NCBI GenBank assembly: GCA_009602735.1
Contig: WELA01013856.1
Location: forward strand, 443,308-507,307
Direction of reading: 5' to 3'
Length of the DNA stretch: 64,000 bases
From: Mesotaenium endlicherianum
Lineage: Eukaryota; Streptophyta; Zygnematophyceae; Zygnematales; Mesotaeniaceae
Under the pieces are notes generated by a model. It did no database searches. It had not been told where the DNA came from and saw only the letters and a list, made by a program, of their open reading frames with translations. Position numbers and translations under genes: made by a program. This document shows, piece after piece, positions 13,401 through 25,000 of this stretch (positions are counted from its first letter, which is position 1; every line of letters begins with the position of its first letter).

Positions 13401-14178
13401 TTGGGGCCTTTGATCTTGGCGCCCTTCAGCCCGCCGCCGCCGGCGGCCCCAGCCCCCTCGGCGGCATCAGCCCCCTCGGCGGCATGTGCAACGGCCTTCT
13501 TGCGCTTGCGGGTGGGAGGGTCCTCTCGGACGGGCGCTTCGACGTCCTGTCTGGTCCCCACAATCCGTCCACATGGCAACGCAAGCAGGGGGCAGGTGGG
13601 CAAGCAGGCGGGCAGGCAGACAGGCTACGCGCAAGTGGATACATCTCTCCTGTGCGCAGAATACAGTATGTAGAAAGTCGAGAGAACGGGCTAGCACATG
13701 CAAGGGGAAAGACAGCAAGCAGGTCGGCAACACGCATTGCCTGCTTGCCGCTGCTCCGCTGCTCCGCTGCTTGCTGCTGCCCCGCTGCTGCTGCTGCTGC
13801 TGCTCCTGCCAAACAGCCACTTGGAGAGACGTGTATGCTCCAAGGGCCGGGAGGTAGAGGGAGACGAACATGGGACCGGGGTGTGCTCGCTCAGGCACCC
13901 CTCCCCCACTCGCTCGTGACCAAATCTCCCCCTCAAACACCAGCCCCAACAGGAAAAGCATGCAGGAGGCGGCCTTCGGCTGTCGGGTGGCATCGGCTTC
14001 GAACATCCACTGTCATCGCAGTGGACTTGAGTATCTTGTTAAGCGCAACTGAAGCTGAAGGTGTGCTCCAGGCTGGCTGCATGGCAGATAGGGAGAGAGC
14101 AAGCAGGACGGTTTCCTTCATCATGAATTGCACGGGAGAACCACCTGGAAACTGATGACGACGGAACGCGTGCGCGCA

Positions 14179-14212
<34 letters not shown>

Positions 14213-15815
14213 CATGCACGAGTCTGCACGCACGTGGACACAAGGATTGGGAGGGAGGGAGAACGGGAGCAGCAGCAGCAGCCAGGGAAGAGGTAGATGT
14301 GTGTACTTGCGCTCGAGCTGCAGGCCCTTGTTGACGAAAAAGCCTTCCTCCTTCGCTCTTGCTCCCCCCCCTTTGAAGTAGTCCTTCTGCTCATTGCCAC
14401 CACATCAGCACCCTCACCATCACCATCATGAGCAGCAGCAGCACCAGCAGCAGCGGCAGCGGCAGCATCCTTAGTGTCGTCAGTATCGTCAGCGTCGTCG
14501 TGCTCAGCATGGCCCAAGGCGACGGAGGTGATGCATCCATGGATTCCAGCACAGCCACTGCAGAGCTCAGGGCTTGTTTTTAAATACGCCGCTGTCGTAG
14601 AAGCGGAAGTCTCAAAGTGGCACCTCCCTCTCGCTGCTCACTGCAGCAAGAGGGGAGCTTGACTCAGACTTCCACTACTCGGCCACAAGCACCAGTTGGA
14701 GGAAGGGGGCCTAGGCAAAGTCAATAATGTGCTCCCAGCCTTCCCTCGCTTTCACCACCTCCATACCCCCCACCCCCACCTCACTCACAACCTCCCAGAG
14801 TGGAGCCCCTCAAGAGTTGAAACAGTGCATGTGCATGTGGCCAGGAGCACGTCTCCAGGTTGACTGACATTTGACCGCAAGCGTGCAGGACACGCAGCTG
14901 ACCGCGGCTCGGCCCCACACGTGGCACGAATACTAGGCGAGAGGGTCGTGCAGCTGGCCCCATCCAGATGCCACCCAGATGGAGCATCTCGGTGGATGCG
15001 TCTATCTGCAGACAACTGGTGTACCAGCAAGGAGGACCTGAGAAGCAGGGTGGGTGGGAGGGAAGCACGAGAGGCATCAGCTTGGGTGGAGGTGCGCTAT
15101 TGGCAGGCTGTGAATGAAGGAAGCGTTTTCACACAGGCACGCACCAGGTCATCGTCGTCTATGAAGGAGTCGTCGGTGTCATAGCCGCTGGATGCGCCTT
15201 CATCTGCTACTGCTGCTTTCTCGTCGTCGCTGCCTGCCCCCTGCCAAGCTCGCCCTCCCTTGCCATCAGAGTCGTGGAAGGAGTGGCCTCTTGCTGGGGC
15301 TTATACCGTCAGCTCATGCATGGCCTTGAGCAATGATACCTCACACTTCTTGTGAGAGGTTGGAGAGGGCCCTGTATGTACTTACGGCATAGAGGCGTTC
15401 AATGCGCTCAATGACAGAGCTGAAGCGGTTTGGAGGGGCGGGTAACGCATCAGTTGCAGCAGTGGCCTGTTTCGCCTGAGCTGAAGCCTGAGCAACAGGG
15501 CCACAATACTGTCAGTGCTGCTCAAAACAAGACGCTAGAGGACTGCGGCGATTAGAAAGACTCTATCATGTGAACAGCTTCAGCGGAAGAAATGCGGACC
15601 TCAGTTGGAAGAGCAGGAGTTGGCCCAAGCCTGGCCTCTAGAGCAGGGTTGGCTCCACTAGGAGCTCCGACCTCCTCGGCTTTTTCTTCTGCCTCAGCGT
15701 CCTTCACTAGTTTTTTGAAGGATACTACACATGCTACATTGTCATTCAGTTGCACGGTGAAACGCCGTGTCTGTTGTGGAACAGGAGCACTATCAGGAGC
15801 CCAAGCCATCAGCAT
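7437..15815 (-). CDS. UBN: Ubinuclein/HPC2-like subunit of the HIRA histone H3.3 chaperone complex
   Basis: Nuclear histone-chaperone subunit (ubinuclein/Hpc2 family) that works with HIRA in replication-independent H3.3 deposition. Exons, 5' to 3' on the minus strand: 15815-15600 (RFTVQLND, VSFKKLVKDAE), 15475-15386 (PAPPNRFSSVIERIERLY), 15240-15145 (SGYDTDDSFIDDDDL), 14386-14307 (KDYFKGG, EEGFFVNKGLQLER), 13550-12596, 12028-11908 (KLAERALQELHDLV), 10477-10367, 9820-9659 (FRWDTRTEDQLFTVCEHY), 9358-9311 (SRKLYQE), 8758-8675 (LVALWPQGWMDTGGIKEAI) and 8219-7437, ending TGA. The order matches plant ubinucleins: N-terminal HRD block that binds H3.3, then the middle domain. The 13550-12596 exon is an Ala/Gly/Pro/Lys-rich linker; the last exon is Lys- and Ala-rich. 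The phase break across the N gap suggests at least one hidden exon. One intron (8674 down to 8220) appears to start with GC. At least 915 residues are visible. Confidence 0.9.
8624..8670. repeat. (GGGA)n/(GA)n tract in a ubinuclein intron
   Basis: Simple purine repeat ending a few bases from the GC splice donor at 8674-8673. On the coding strand it reads as a polypyrimidine run just inside the intron. Confidence 0.75.
9591..9648. repeat. GGCAGC/GGGCA tandem repeat in a ubinuclein intron
   Basis: Short tandem copies of GGCAGGGCAGC-like units next to the exon ending at 9659. Intronic. Confidence 0.65.
10796..10850. repeat. (GGGGAC)n hexanucleotide repeat
   Basis: About eight near-perfect GGGGAC units inside the ubinuclein gene, between the 10477-10367 exon and the sequence gap. 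G-triplet spacing could allow quadruplex formation on the + strand. Confidence 0.8.
11083..11885. other. Assembly gap (803 N)
   Basis: Run of N flanked by G-rich sequence on both sides (GGGGGAGGGGGAGG to the left, a run of ten G to the right). It lies inside the ubinuclein gene between the exons ending at 11908 and starting at 10477. The exon phases on either side do not join, so coding sequence is probably missing. Confidence 0.95.
14181..14210. repeat. (AC)n microsatellite
   Basis: About 15 AC dinucleotides in the ubinuclein intron between the exons at 14307-14386 and 12596-13550. Confidence 0.9.
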
Positions 15816-16108
15816 CTAAAGCTAGTCGTGCAAATAGTGGGAATTAAATATCGGCGTAGCCTTGTATCCTTGGAACGTCATCAGGTTGATGTTGCTACGA
15901 GAGGTTAGGACCATGGATGGTAAGAGGGTCGTTCACGTGAGGTGCCAGCAAATAGAAGCTCCTCACGGAGAAATTTTCGGGGGTCGGAAAAACTCCCCAT
16001 CCGCTTCACTTCTGAAGGATCGATTTGAAACTTGAAAGCTGATCGAGGCTCACTGAAGGCAAGAAGTTGGAATCTACAGCACTGTAACTGGCCTAGGAAG
16101 GTGTTCCT
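15816..16108. promoter_or_regulatory. Short divergent promoter region (ubinuclein / EamA transporter)
   Basis: Only 293 bases separate the two divergent start codons (15815 on minus, 16109 on plus). Both 5' UTRs and promoters must fit here unless upstream non-coding exons exist. No clear TATA box was seen. The bidirectional arrangement is inferred from spacing only. Confidence 0.5.
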
Positions 16109-19100
16109 ATGGCCCTTGCACTGCAGCTGCCATATAGAGCAGCTTGTACGGGTGCCGTGGCTGTAGGACCGTGTTATTCTCAAGGAAGGAGGCCACGGTG
16201 CAGCATACTCGCCGTAAAGTTTACTTCTCGATCTGAGCATAGATTGCACTCGCGCAGGAGTAATAAGTCGGGGGTTCACAGTCCGCTTGAGCTAATCAAG
16301 AGAAAAAATGTCGAGAAACTGCAAGTAGCTTGTAGGGCCAGTGGGACGAAAGAAGCCGAGGATCAAGTACTATCTGATAGTAAGGTTGAGCAGCAGTTAG
16401 AGTGTGTAGCGACGGGTATTGATGTGGAATGCGTACTCGTGGATATTGAAGGTTCAGGCAGAACTCAAGCCGCTGATGCAGGAAGATCCTCTCAACTAAC
16501 TGCCCAAGATGGAGAGGAAGAAGAGTCCACATTGGCCTCTGTGTTGGGGATCCTCCTTCTCATCTCACCATTCTTCTTTTGGGGAACTGCCATGGTGGCG
16601 ATGAAAGTACGTCACGGCCTCTCTCGGCCTGGCTTCATGCCATGCCCTGCTGTGCTTTCTTCATGTCGAGATCTTCTCTTGTGCATCTTTCTCCATTGCC
16701 TCAGGAGCCTGCACCCGAGCCTGAACCCGAGTCTGCACCTGAACCTCACCCGAGCTTGCACCTGAGCCTGCACCTGAGCCTGCACTTGCTCTTCGACGCC
16801 CACGAGAAGGTGTTAAAAAAAAAAAAACGAAAGGGATTGCTGAGTGGGAGTTGGGACTTTTCATGCGCGGACAGGACGTGTTGCCAAAGGCAGGGCCCAT
16901 GTTTGTGGCAGCCACTCGCTTGATCCCAGCTGGCGCCATGCTGGTCGGCTTTGCCTCCTGGCGCGGAAGGCCCATGCCCTCCACGCCCGTTGCCTGGCTT
17001 GCCATCTGCACCTTCGCCCTCGTCGATGCTGCCTGCTTTCAGGTGAGCCCCGCCTCCGTTTCCTTCCTTGCTGGCTTCACCTCTCCGCCCCGCTTCATCA
17101 ATCTCCCTGGCTGCAAGTATGCGCATGTGACATGCTCGCTCGCTGGGTAGGGAGGGAAAGAAAATACTTCGGGAGAAACTTTGGGAGACAGTCTGAGAGA
17201 AAGTTTGAGAGGCAGTTTGAGAAAGAAAACTAAAAGTGCCCGAGCTGCCCCGTCGTTGCACTGCCAGGGATGCAGCTCAGGCTGAGCATGGTGTAGCTAT
17301 GGCTGAGCCAGGTGGCAGTCTGGGTATGGTGTGGTTGCAGGGCTTCTTGGCGCAGGGCCTCAGCCGGACGACAGCTGGCCTTGGCAGCGTATGACCCCGA
17401 CTGGCACGCCAACCCCCCATTCTACTCTGCACTGAAGTCTGCGCATGCCTGTAACATCTGCTCTTTTTTGCATACACCACGCAAACCCGTGCTGGCTTCT
17501 CCCTTGTGACTTGCTTCCCCTCGTGTCCCCACCCTGCCCCTGCCCTTGCTCCTGCTCGTGATGTTTGCACCCTCGCATGCTTGGAGTGTGGCCAAGAAGC
17601 TCGGGGCCGTGCACGCACCCTGTGGGATCTGACAGCGTGCGAGAGAAGCACCGGCAGAGCCAGGTAGAGCCAGGCAGCAGCAGCAGCAGTGGCAGCACAT
17701 CGCTCTCGAGGTGGTCGTGTGGGGCAGAGATGGTGGAGCCCGGAGCTGCCAGCGCACGCGCATGTGCATTGAGTAGGCGGGGTGGACGAGAGGATGCACG
17801 GACGTGGGTGCGCGCGCGTGTGCTGCTTTCGGCCGAGTGTATGGGTGGGTGGATAAATGAGATGGATGCTGCTGCGGGCGGGCGGGCATGCAGGTGATCA
17901 TAGACTCGCAGCCGCTGACGGTGGCGGTGCTGGCTGCGCTGCTGTTTGGCGAGGCCATCGGGCCCCTGGGGGTGCTGGGGCTGGCGCTGGGGGTGCTGGG
18001 CCTCACGCTTCTTGAGGTCTCGCACTCCCCCCCCTTGGCTCAACGTTGCTCCTCCCTCAGCTTCTAGGGCCCTGCAGGTTTTTGTGTTGCATGAAGAGCA
18101 ATATACATGTATATATGACATTAAACATACACATATATGTATATATGAATGTGTGTATACATCCAGACATCTACAAATGTATGTATGTGCATATATTTCT
18201 GTGTTTTGTTGCATTCATGTTATATATGGGACTTTATGTATACAAACATAGGAGTGAGTGCGTGAGCGGGCGTGCGCGCACCACGCCCTTCCACAAGTCA
18301 CAAGCTTGATCAGGCCCAGCCGGCAACAGATGTGTGCCAGAGGGCTCAGATGGGGAGCCCTCCTTGGCCCCAATGTAACCGCGATAAAGCATACCGCGCA
18401 GGAAAGGCAGAGGAGATGTCATGCTTGTCCTTATTGTCACGTGTGGTCTGCCTCCATTTGCCGGGCCAATCAACTTGGGGGCGCCCTGCTTGGACGCATG
18501 CTCGTTGGCTGTTGGCTTGTGGGCTCCCAGCATCGCTGAGGTGTCGCCTGGTGACACATTCTGCCTCTGTGGGGCACAGCAGCCAGTACGTGCCGTCCTC
18601 CCCTGACTGCACACACAAAGTACGTACAGTGCACACACAGGACTACCTGGGCCTAGCTCTTCATGCTGGCGCTCTTGCATCTGTCCCTTCTCCCACCTGG
18701 CAACGCCCAGCACCTACACCTCTCGCAACCTGCCCAGCTCCAGGAAAGGTGAGAGAGGGCGCACGTGCAGGGCGGTCGGCGACGCTGAGCTGGCGGTAAG
18801 ACAGAGCGCTGAGCTGGCAGGAGGGGAGGGGGATGGTGGGGCAGGTGGACGTGGACACCCTCACACACTTCCTTCCAGGTGCAGCCCCCCAGCCGGCAGC
18901 GGCGGAGCTCGTTGCGCCAGGTGGCGTGCCCGCGTTCAGCCTGTGGGACAGCGGGGAGTGGTGGATGCTGCTGGCCGCCCAGAGCATGGGTGGGCGACCC
19001 CTCTCGTCCCTTTCCATGATCTACTCAATTCCACGTCCTAGCTGGCTGGTCTTCCTTGCGCAGAGCATTGCCTCATGGGAGAACCTCATAGGGAGGGATC

Positions 19101-20238
19101 TCTGTTTGTCCCATCCTCATCTCCTCCCGCCCCATCCCATGCCATCCATCTTGTGGGACTGGCTGCTCCTCCATGCTTCCAAGAAGGCTAGGGCAACGTC
19201 AAATCTAGCTGCTCTCCCGGTGTGATTTGCACTTGGTGCACATAGGAGCCCCGGCAATGTTGGGTCCACTTTGCTCCGTGCGGAGCTGATGGTCCTTGTG
19301 GGCGTCCTCCGCAGTGCTCACATGCAAGGCTCCCTTGCTTGTGGCAGCGGTGGGCACGGTGATGGTGCGCTGGGTGTGCCGCTTCTGCGACCCCATCCAG
19401 GCCACGGGCTGGGTGGGTGCTCTCTCCTCGCCCCCCTCCCTCCCTTGCCTCCCTCCCTCCCTTGTCTCTTCTCCCCTTCCCTCGGGCCCCTCCATTCTAC
19501 TTTTTTTAGAGTTGAGTTTGCAACAAGGAGGAAGCGCATCCTGCTCGGCGCTCCCTCTCTTGCCACCACCGGCTGATCCCCGCCAGATGGCACTTCAGGG
19601 CGGCCCCTGGGGAGATCGAGTGCCCTTGGCATCATCTCCCGCTCCTCTCTCTCTCAGCTGAAAGGGTTACAGTATGTAGGAAAAAGACTGGTGGACAAGT
19701 TCTCATTTTCAAATTTAGTCGTATAGGAACACTTCGAGCTCTTCAGCAGGTGTCCTGTGCTCTATTGTGAGATTTTTATGTTTCCCTGATGGGGGCGAAG
19801 GTGGGAGGCTGACAAGGGGTGCAGCACATGATCGTCGGGGGCGTGCCACTCGTCGTGCTGTCCAGCCTCCAGCATGACCCGGCCCTCTCGGGCCACCTCG
19901 GCGACCTCAGCCTCAGCGACTGGGCCTCCCTCACGTACACCTCGGTCTTCGGAAGCGCCGTCAGCTATGGCGTCTTCTTCTATAATGCCAACAAGGGTTT
20001 GTGCCTCTGTCTCTTGGATCTCGGCCCCTGGCCTTGACCGTCGGCCTTGCCCTGTCTGGGTGGCGGCACAGCGCTAAGAAGCAGCTGCGTACGATATTTC
20101 GCTTCTGTCATTCTTAAAGTTGCTGCCTCGCTGCCCTTGGTGTGCCTCGTCCAGCATCGCCTGCGTCAGTAGCAGCAGCATGGACGCGGATACTGGAGCA
20201 GTCGATGCTTGTGCTGAAGTGGTGGATCTCTCTCTCTC

Positions 20239-20269
<31 letters not shown>

Positions 20270-20921
20270 ATGTGTGCGTGCGTGCTGGCTGGCCCTGTCG
20301 CCTTCTCTGTGAATGCTCGTTCGCTTGCGCTTGCGCTCGCTTGCAGGGAACTTGACGCGCCTGAGCTCTCTCACCTTCCTCACGCCGATGTTTGCGGCTC
20401 TCTTTGGGTGCGTATAGCTTCCCTTCCACCTCTCCCTGGACCTTGACCTCGATAGCAATCGCAGCTGCCCTGGACCTTGACCTCGATAACAATCGCAGCC
20501 GCAGCTGCGATCGCGGCGACGCTCCATAACTAGAGTGTAACTGACGCCATCTTTTATGTGGCAAAAATAACAACGTGCAAGCTTCGATGGTTTGATCATG
20601 CAGTGACTAGATGGCTAAACAATCTGGATATTTTCCAAATCTGCAACTATGCCCGTCATGGTACTGCCTGAAGTTGTCGCAAGCCCAAGCATCGGATGTG
20701 TAGAAGTTCGGAGAAGCTGGGAACTTGCTGACACGTGTCACGTTGCAACTGTTACAACCCCTGCACCCATTTAATAACTTTGGGTCCGGGGCTGGTCGTG
20801 CAGGTACTTCTATCTTGGCGAGACTCTGTCCAGCTGGCAGCTTGTGGGAGCCTCTGTCACGCTCGCTTCTATCTACTTGGTCAACTACAAGCCCTCAGAT
20901 GAGAAGGTGAAGAAAAGTTGA
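16109..20921 (+). CDS. Plastid-targeted EamA/DMT-family transporter (At3g02690-like, WAT1-related)
   Basis: Multi-pass drug/metabolite transporter with two EamA repeats; substrate unknown. Exons: 16109-16606, 16875-17042, 17341-17388, 17894-18016, 18893-18989, 19348-19412, 19825-19996, 20347-20407 and 20804-20921 (TGA). Phases join throughout and give 449 residues. Residues 1 to about 130 are rich in Ser, Arg and Ala, poor in acids at the very start, then become acidic, as expected for a chloroplast transit peptide plus linker. The membrane part starts at ISPFFFWGTAMVAMK. It continues with PKAGPMFVAATRLIPAG, the second-helix loop GFLAQGLSRTTAGLGS, VIIDSQPLTVAVLAALLFGE, GEWWMLLAAQSMAVGTVMV, FGSAVSYGVFFYNA, SSLTFLTPMFAALFG and FYLGETLSSWQLVGASVTLA. 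Homology to the plant plastid protein is strong; localisation is inferred. An alternative acceptor at 18879 would break the frame, so 18893 was chosen. Confidence 0.93.
16700..16790. repeat. Intronic CCTGAGCCTGCA tandem repeat
   Basis: Degenerate 12-base units (CCTGAGCCTGCA and variants) in the first intron of the EamA transporter. It is followed at about 16814 by a run of roughly 12-13 A. Both are intronic. Confidence 0.6.
18100..18250. repeat. Intronic TATG/TACA-rich alternating tract
   Basis: AT-rich stretch of alternating ATACAT/TATATG steps with many small inverted repeats, inside an otherwise GC-rich intron of the EamA transporter. It resembles the tract at 48800-49010. Confidence 0.6.
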
Positions 20922-22019
20922 CCTGTGCCTCAACTCAAGGATTCTTTCTGACAACTGATTGCTCCGATCTAACATAGTATTCGGTATGGATATTCAGATG
21001 CTCTCAGATCAAGGTTCTTCTCTCTTGGCCTTCTCATTATTGAAGAGCGTGTTATTGGAATCTTCTTCATGGCAGAGATGTTGCTTGCCGTAGCAAGTGC
21101 GTGGTTGTGGAGTGATGCCTCTCCTTGGTATTTATGCTTGAAGGTGGGCAGATTCCAGCTGCATCTAGCTGTTACAATTTGTCCTTGCTTAGGTATACCA
21201 CTCTTGCTGGATCATAACATTCATAACATACATCTTATGTATATTGGCATCATAATATATCAGGGTGCTGAATTGCTACCATATTATAGTACAGGTGAAA
21301 GTGTTTTCTGGTATGAAGTGTCGCTGCAGCTGCTTGTGCTTGGACTAATTTGTGTACATACTAGAGGTAGTAAATTTTCAGGACAGAAAATTAAGGGTAT
21401 ATATGATAAGCGTCATCCATTTTTGCATCTTCACCTCTGCGTGCACCAACATATTGCTTGTACTCAAAGCTGTGTGTGTGGAATGGTATCATGCTTGCAC
21501 AACCAAGTGTCTGCAGGCAGGATGCCACTTATATATAAGGCTCTCTGACCGCTGCCCTCTTTCACGACCTTTGGGTTGATGACAGCACAAGCTGCATATT
21601 AAGTTAGTTCCAGCGTATATATTTCACATTGCCTTCATTTGCTCATCGATGCATATTGCTGAAGGCAATGATGTCAATTAATGAGCACGCAGGAACTTGA
21701 CGGCAGACCAAATATACTTATCTCTTTAGCAGTTGCTATGGATGTACAATGAAACAATTATGTATGATCTCTATAAAAAAGTACATACTACATTAGTGAA
21801 ACAGAGAGAAAAGTGCATGATTGCAATCACATATACTTCTACTGGGCTCCCAGCTTTCACACGCAAAAAATCAGCTCTTCTTGCTCCTAACAGATCTCAA
21901 CTAAATACTCGAACCTAGAAAGATCCTCCCTTCTGTTAATTGTCTACCTAGACAAAAACTACACAAAGTTGAATGCCAAAGAATAATGAGAATGCTCAGA
22001 TAATATGCTGCTAGCTGTT
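20922..22019. other. Convergent 3' flanks of EamA transporter and ACLB
   Basis: About 1.1 kb between facing stop codons. Composition becomes distinctly AT-richer than the genes to the left. A 159-codon open frame (21069-21548) shows no recognisable motif and is not called as a gene. Confidence 0.5.
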
Positions 22020-25000
22020 TTATGCATACTTTGTGTAGAGCACGTCTTCCCAAGGGTGACGGTACAGAGGCTGCTTCAGCCTCTTCTGATCAAAAGTGTG
22101 CCTGCAGACCCAGAATATCAGATACAAGTTGTAGACGAGTCAGACAACATTGTCCAAGGACACGTATTTTTACTGGCATAGCCCACTTCACCCTTACTTG
22201 TTAGGTCCTGAGCCTTCATTGCGAAAAGTCAAAAGGACAGCACACTCAGGCCAAGTAAAAGCAGCTGTGATAGCCATCCTTAATAGCAGTACCTGCCACA
22301 AGGCAGAGAGGCTCAAACTGCTATGCTCTCCATGCCTATGCTCAATGCCTCACAACCACGCATCACGATACATCCTCCACAAAGGTTTTGGCAGCAATAA
22401 CCGGAGGACAAAGAGCAGCATACACGCGTATTCACCGCACTTACGGCGTTACACAGGCACGAGATGTGACATTGAAAAGGGGGTCAGAGGGGTGCATACC
22501 CGATGAGCCCGATGCTACGAGCGAGCACAAATAGCCCGTTCAGGTAGCCGATCTCCACAATATCATCGATCTCGTCCTTTGAGAACATGGCGCAGCTGTT
22601 GAGAAGGTCCAGGAAGAGAGCACCGATGCAGCCGTCCACATTGAGGACCAGGTTGTTGGCCTTGCTCAGCGTGTATGTCTCCACGGTGACTGCGTACTCC
22701 ATGTACTTGACAGAGGGGAAGTGGGCGCGGGCGTACTGCTGCAGGAGCTCCACACGCTTGTCACGGTTGTCTCGGCTCTTTATCCTGCAGCACTTGAAGG
22801 GTCCCGAGTGACTACCCTGGGGAAGAAGTTGCATCTGATGCATATGGAAGAGGACCCCCCGGGCTGACATGAAATGCACTTGAGCCACTCCAACTGCGGC
22901 TTTCAAGGTGCGCGCGTATGCTCCCGTGATGAGACGGGACGCTACATCCTCAAGTAGCGTACACCATTTGAGCGACAAGGGTATACTCAAAAGACTTCAC
23001 GTTAGTTGGATATACAAAGAGCAGACAATATCACTGAAAAGGCTATTGTACTTGTGACTCATAAATGTATCACCTACTGCTCTCATCATCTACCGCCCCG
23101 ACCTCTGAAACGACGGTGGCAGACACCATGCTGAGGCATCAAACCCTTGACGTAGCTTGTGCACCAGCTCAACGTGAAACCCGCTATGATCAATCAGAAA
23201 GTAAAACAACCGTTCCCGCAGAAACATACAGGCGTCTCGTTCGATATGAAAACTGCTGCAGAGACTGGTAGTTTGCAGAAGGCAATCAAGACTCACCTGT
23301 GGCCAATTCCGGGCACGCGAATGCCTCTCTTCTTCATGCCCTCGACAAACTCATAGGCGGTCAAGTTCTGAAGCAGACGCAGAAAGACATATGGTTAACA
23401 ACACTTCTTTCCTAAGGTTTATGAAACATGCCCCACCTATGTATCAGCAAAAAAATGTGCGTGAGGGTGCAATGACTAAAACAAAAGAAAATGAAGATAT
23501 TCCACCTTATCACAGGCCTCCTTGAAGTAGCGGGCAGCGTCATCCACTGCTCCTCCAAAGCGGGGCCCGATAGTGAGGAGACCTGATCTCGTGCAATAAG
23601 AGAGCCAAATATGAGTATGTCAGGTCCCCATTGTAATATGCGCCGCCCGAGGAAGTTACACAAGCCTACCGCTAATACCTTTGAAGCTGGAAAACTTTGG
23701 TTGAGACTTGGCAATAACTACTGACACGTTTGAGGTCCAAGACGTGATTGTAAGAAAAAGTTCTGATAAAAATATATGACCACACTTCATAGCCCGAGTG
23801 GCATATAAGCCCATGAATCATCACTAAGTGCTTCCTCAGAGCTGCAAGCACCATTTTGGGCACCTGTAGTCCATGCAACCAAATGCTCTATTATAAGCCA
23901 CACAACACACACCTCCAGCCCATTCAGCTCTTGCCTCCATCCCCTAGCTTATAGAACCCCCTTGGCATACTGGTGATATGACAGGAAGTAGTGGTCATGA
24001 AATGGAAGCATGACTGAGCATAGAATTCAGAGCACAATGCTCACCTGAGACTAGGCAAGACACAAGGTCCTTGCCCGCACGGGAAGTTACAATTGTATTG
24101 TGAGCCCCAGAAACACATGGTCCGTGGTCCGCACATAGCACCACACACATCTGCATCACAGGAGGGGCAAAACATAACTATTTGCCTCCTGGGATGAAGT
24201 TTCAATCAATTTATATACTAGACAAGAGTATCAAGGTTATAGATAGGTTGATAATCAATGCCCAGCATTTCCCCCTTGTGCATGAAGGCTAAGGCCCAGG
24301 AGAGCACTATGTAGTCCGTAGCTGCTATCAATGTCTCACAGTACTCTTCCAGCTCCGTCCTGCTGTACTAACGTGCTGACTCATACTCACTCCACATGAA
24401 CATTGAAGCTGGTCCTGTAATTTTTTTACCAGCTCATGTGTGGTGTTCCAAATGCGTATCTGAACCTGGAAATGTAGGGGGGGCGGGGGAAGAGGGGGTG
24501 GCTGGGGGGGGCGGCTTGGGGGGGGGGGGGNNNNNNNNNNNNNNNNNNNNNNNNNNNNNNNNNNNNNNNNNNNNNNNNNNNNNNNNNNNNNNNNNNNNNN
24601 NNNNNNNNNNNNNNNNNNNNNNNNNNNNNNNNNNNNNNNNNNNNNNNNNNNNNNNNNNNNNNNNNNNNNNNNNNNNNNNNNNNNNNNNNNNNNNNNNNNN
24701 NNNNNNNNNNNNNNNNNNNNNNNNNNNNNNNNNNNNNNNNNNNNNNNNNNNNNNNNNNNNNNNNNNNNNNNNNNNNNNNNNNNNNNNNNNNNNNNNNNNN
24801 NNNNNNNNNNNNNNNNNNNNNNNNNNNNNNNNNNNNNNNNNNNNNNNNNNNNNNNNNNNNNNNNNNNNNNNNNNNNNNNNNNNNNNNNNNNNNNNNNNNN
24901 NNNNNNNNNNNNNNNNNNNNNNNNNNNNNNNNNNNNNNNNNNNNNNNNNNNNNNNNNNNNNNNNNNNNNNNNNNNNNNNNNNNNNNNNNNNNNNNNNNNN

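Noticed and set aside
12504-13673. 389-codon plus-strand frame
   Set aside because: Antisense of the ubinuclein linker exon; Ala/Pro low complexity and no motif.
21069-21548. 159-codon frame after the EamA transporter stop
   Set aside because: No recognisable motif, located in the 3' flank, composition like untranslated AT-rich sequence.
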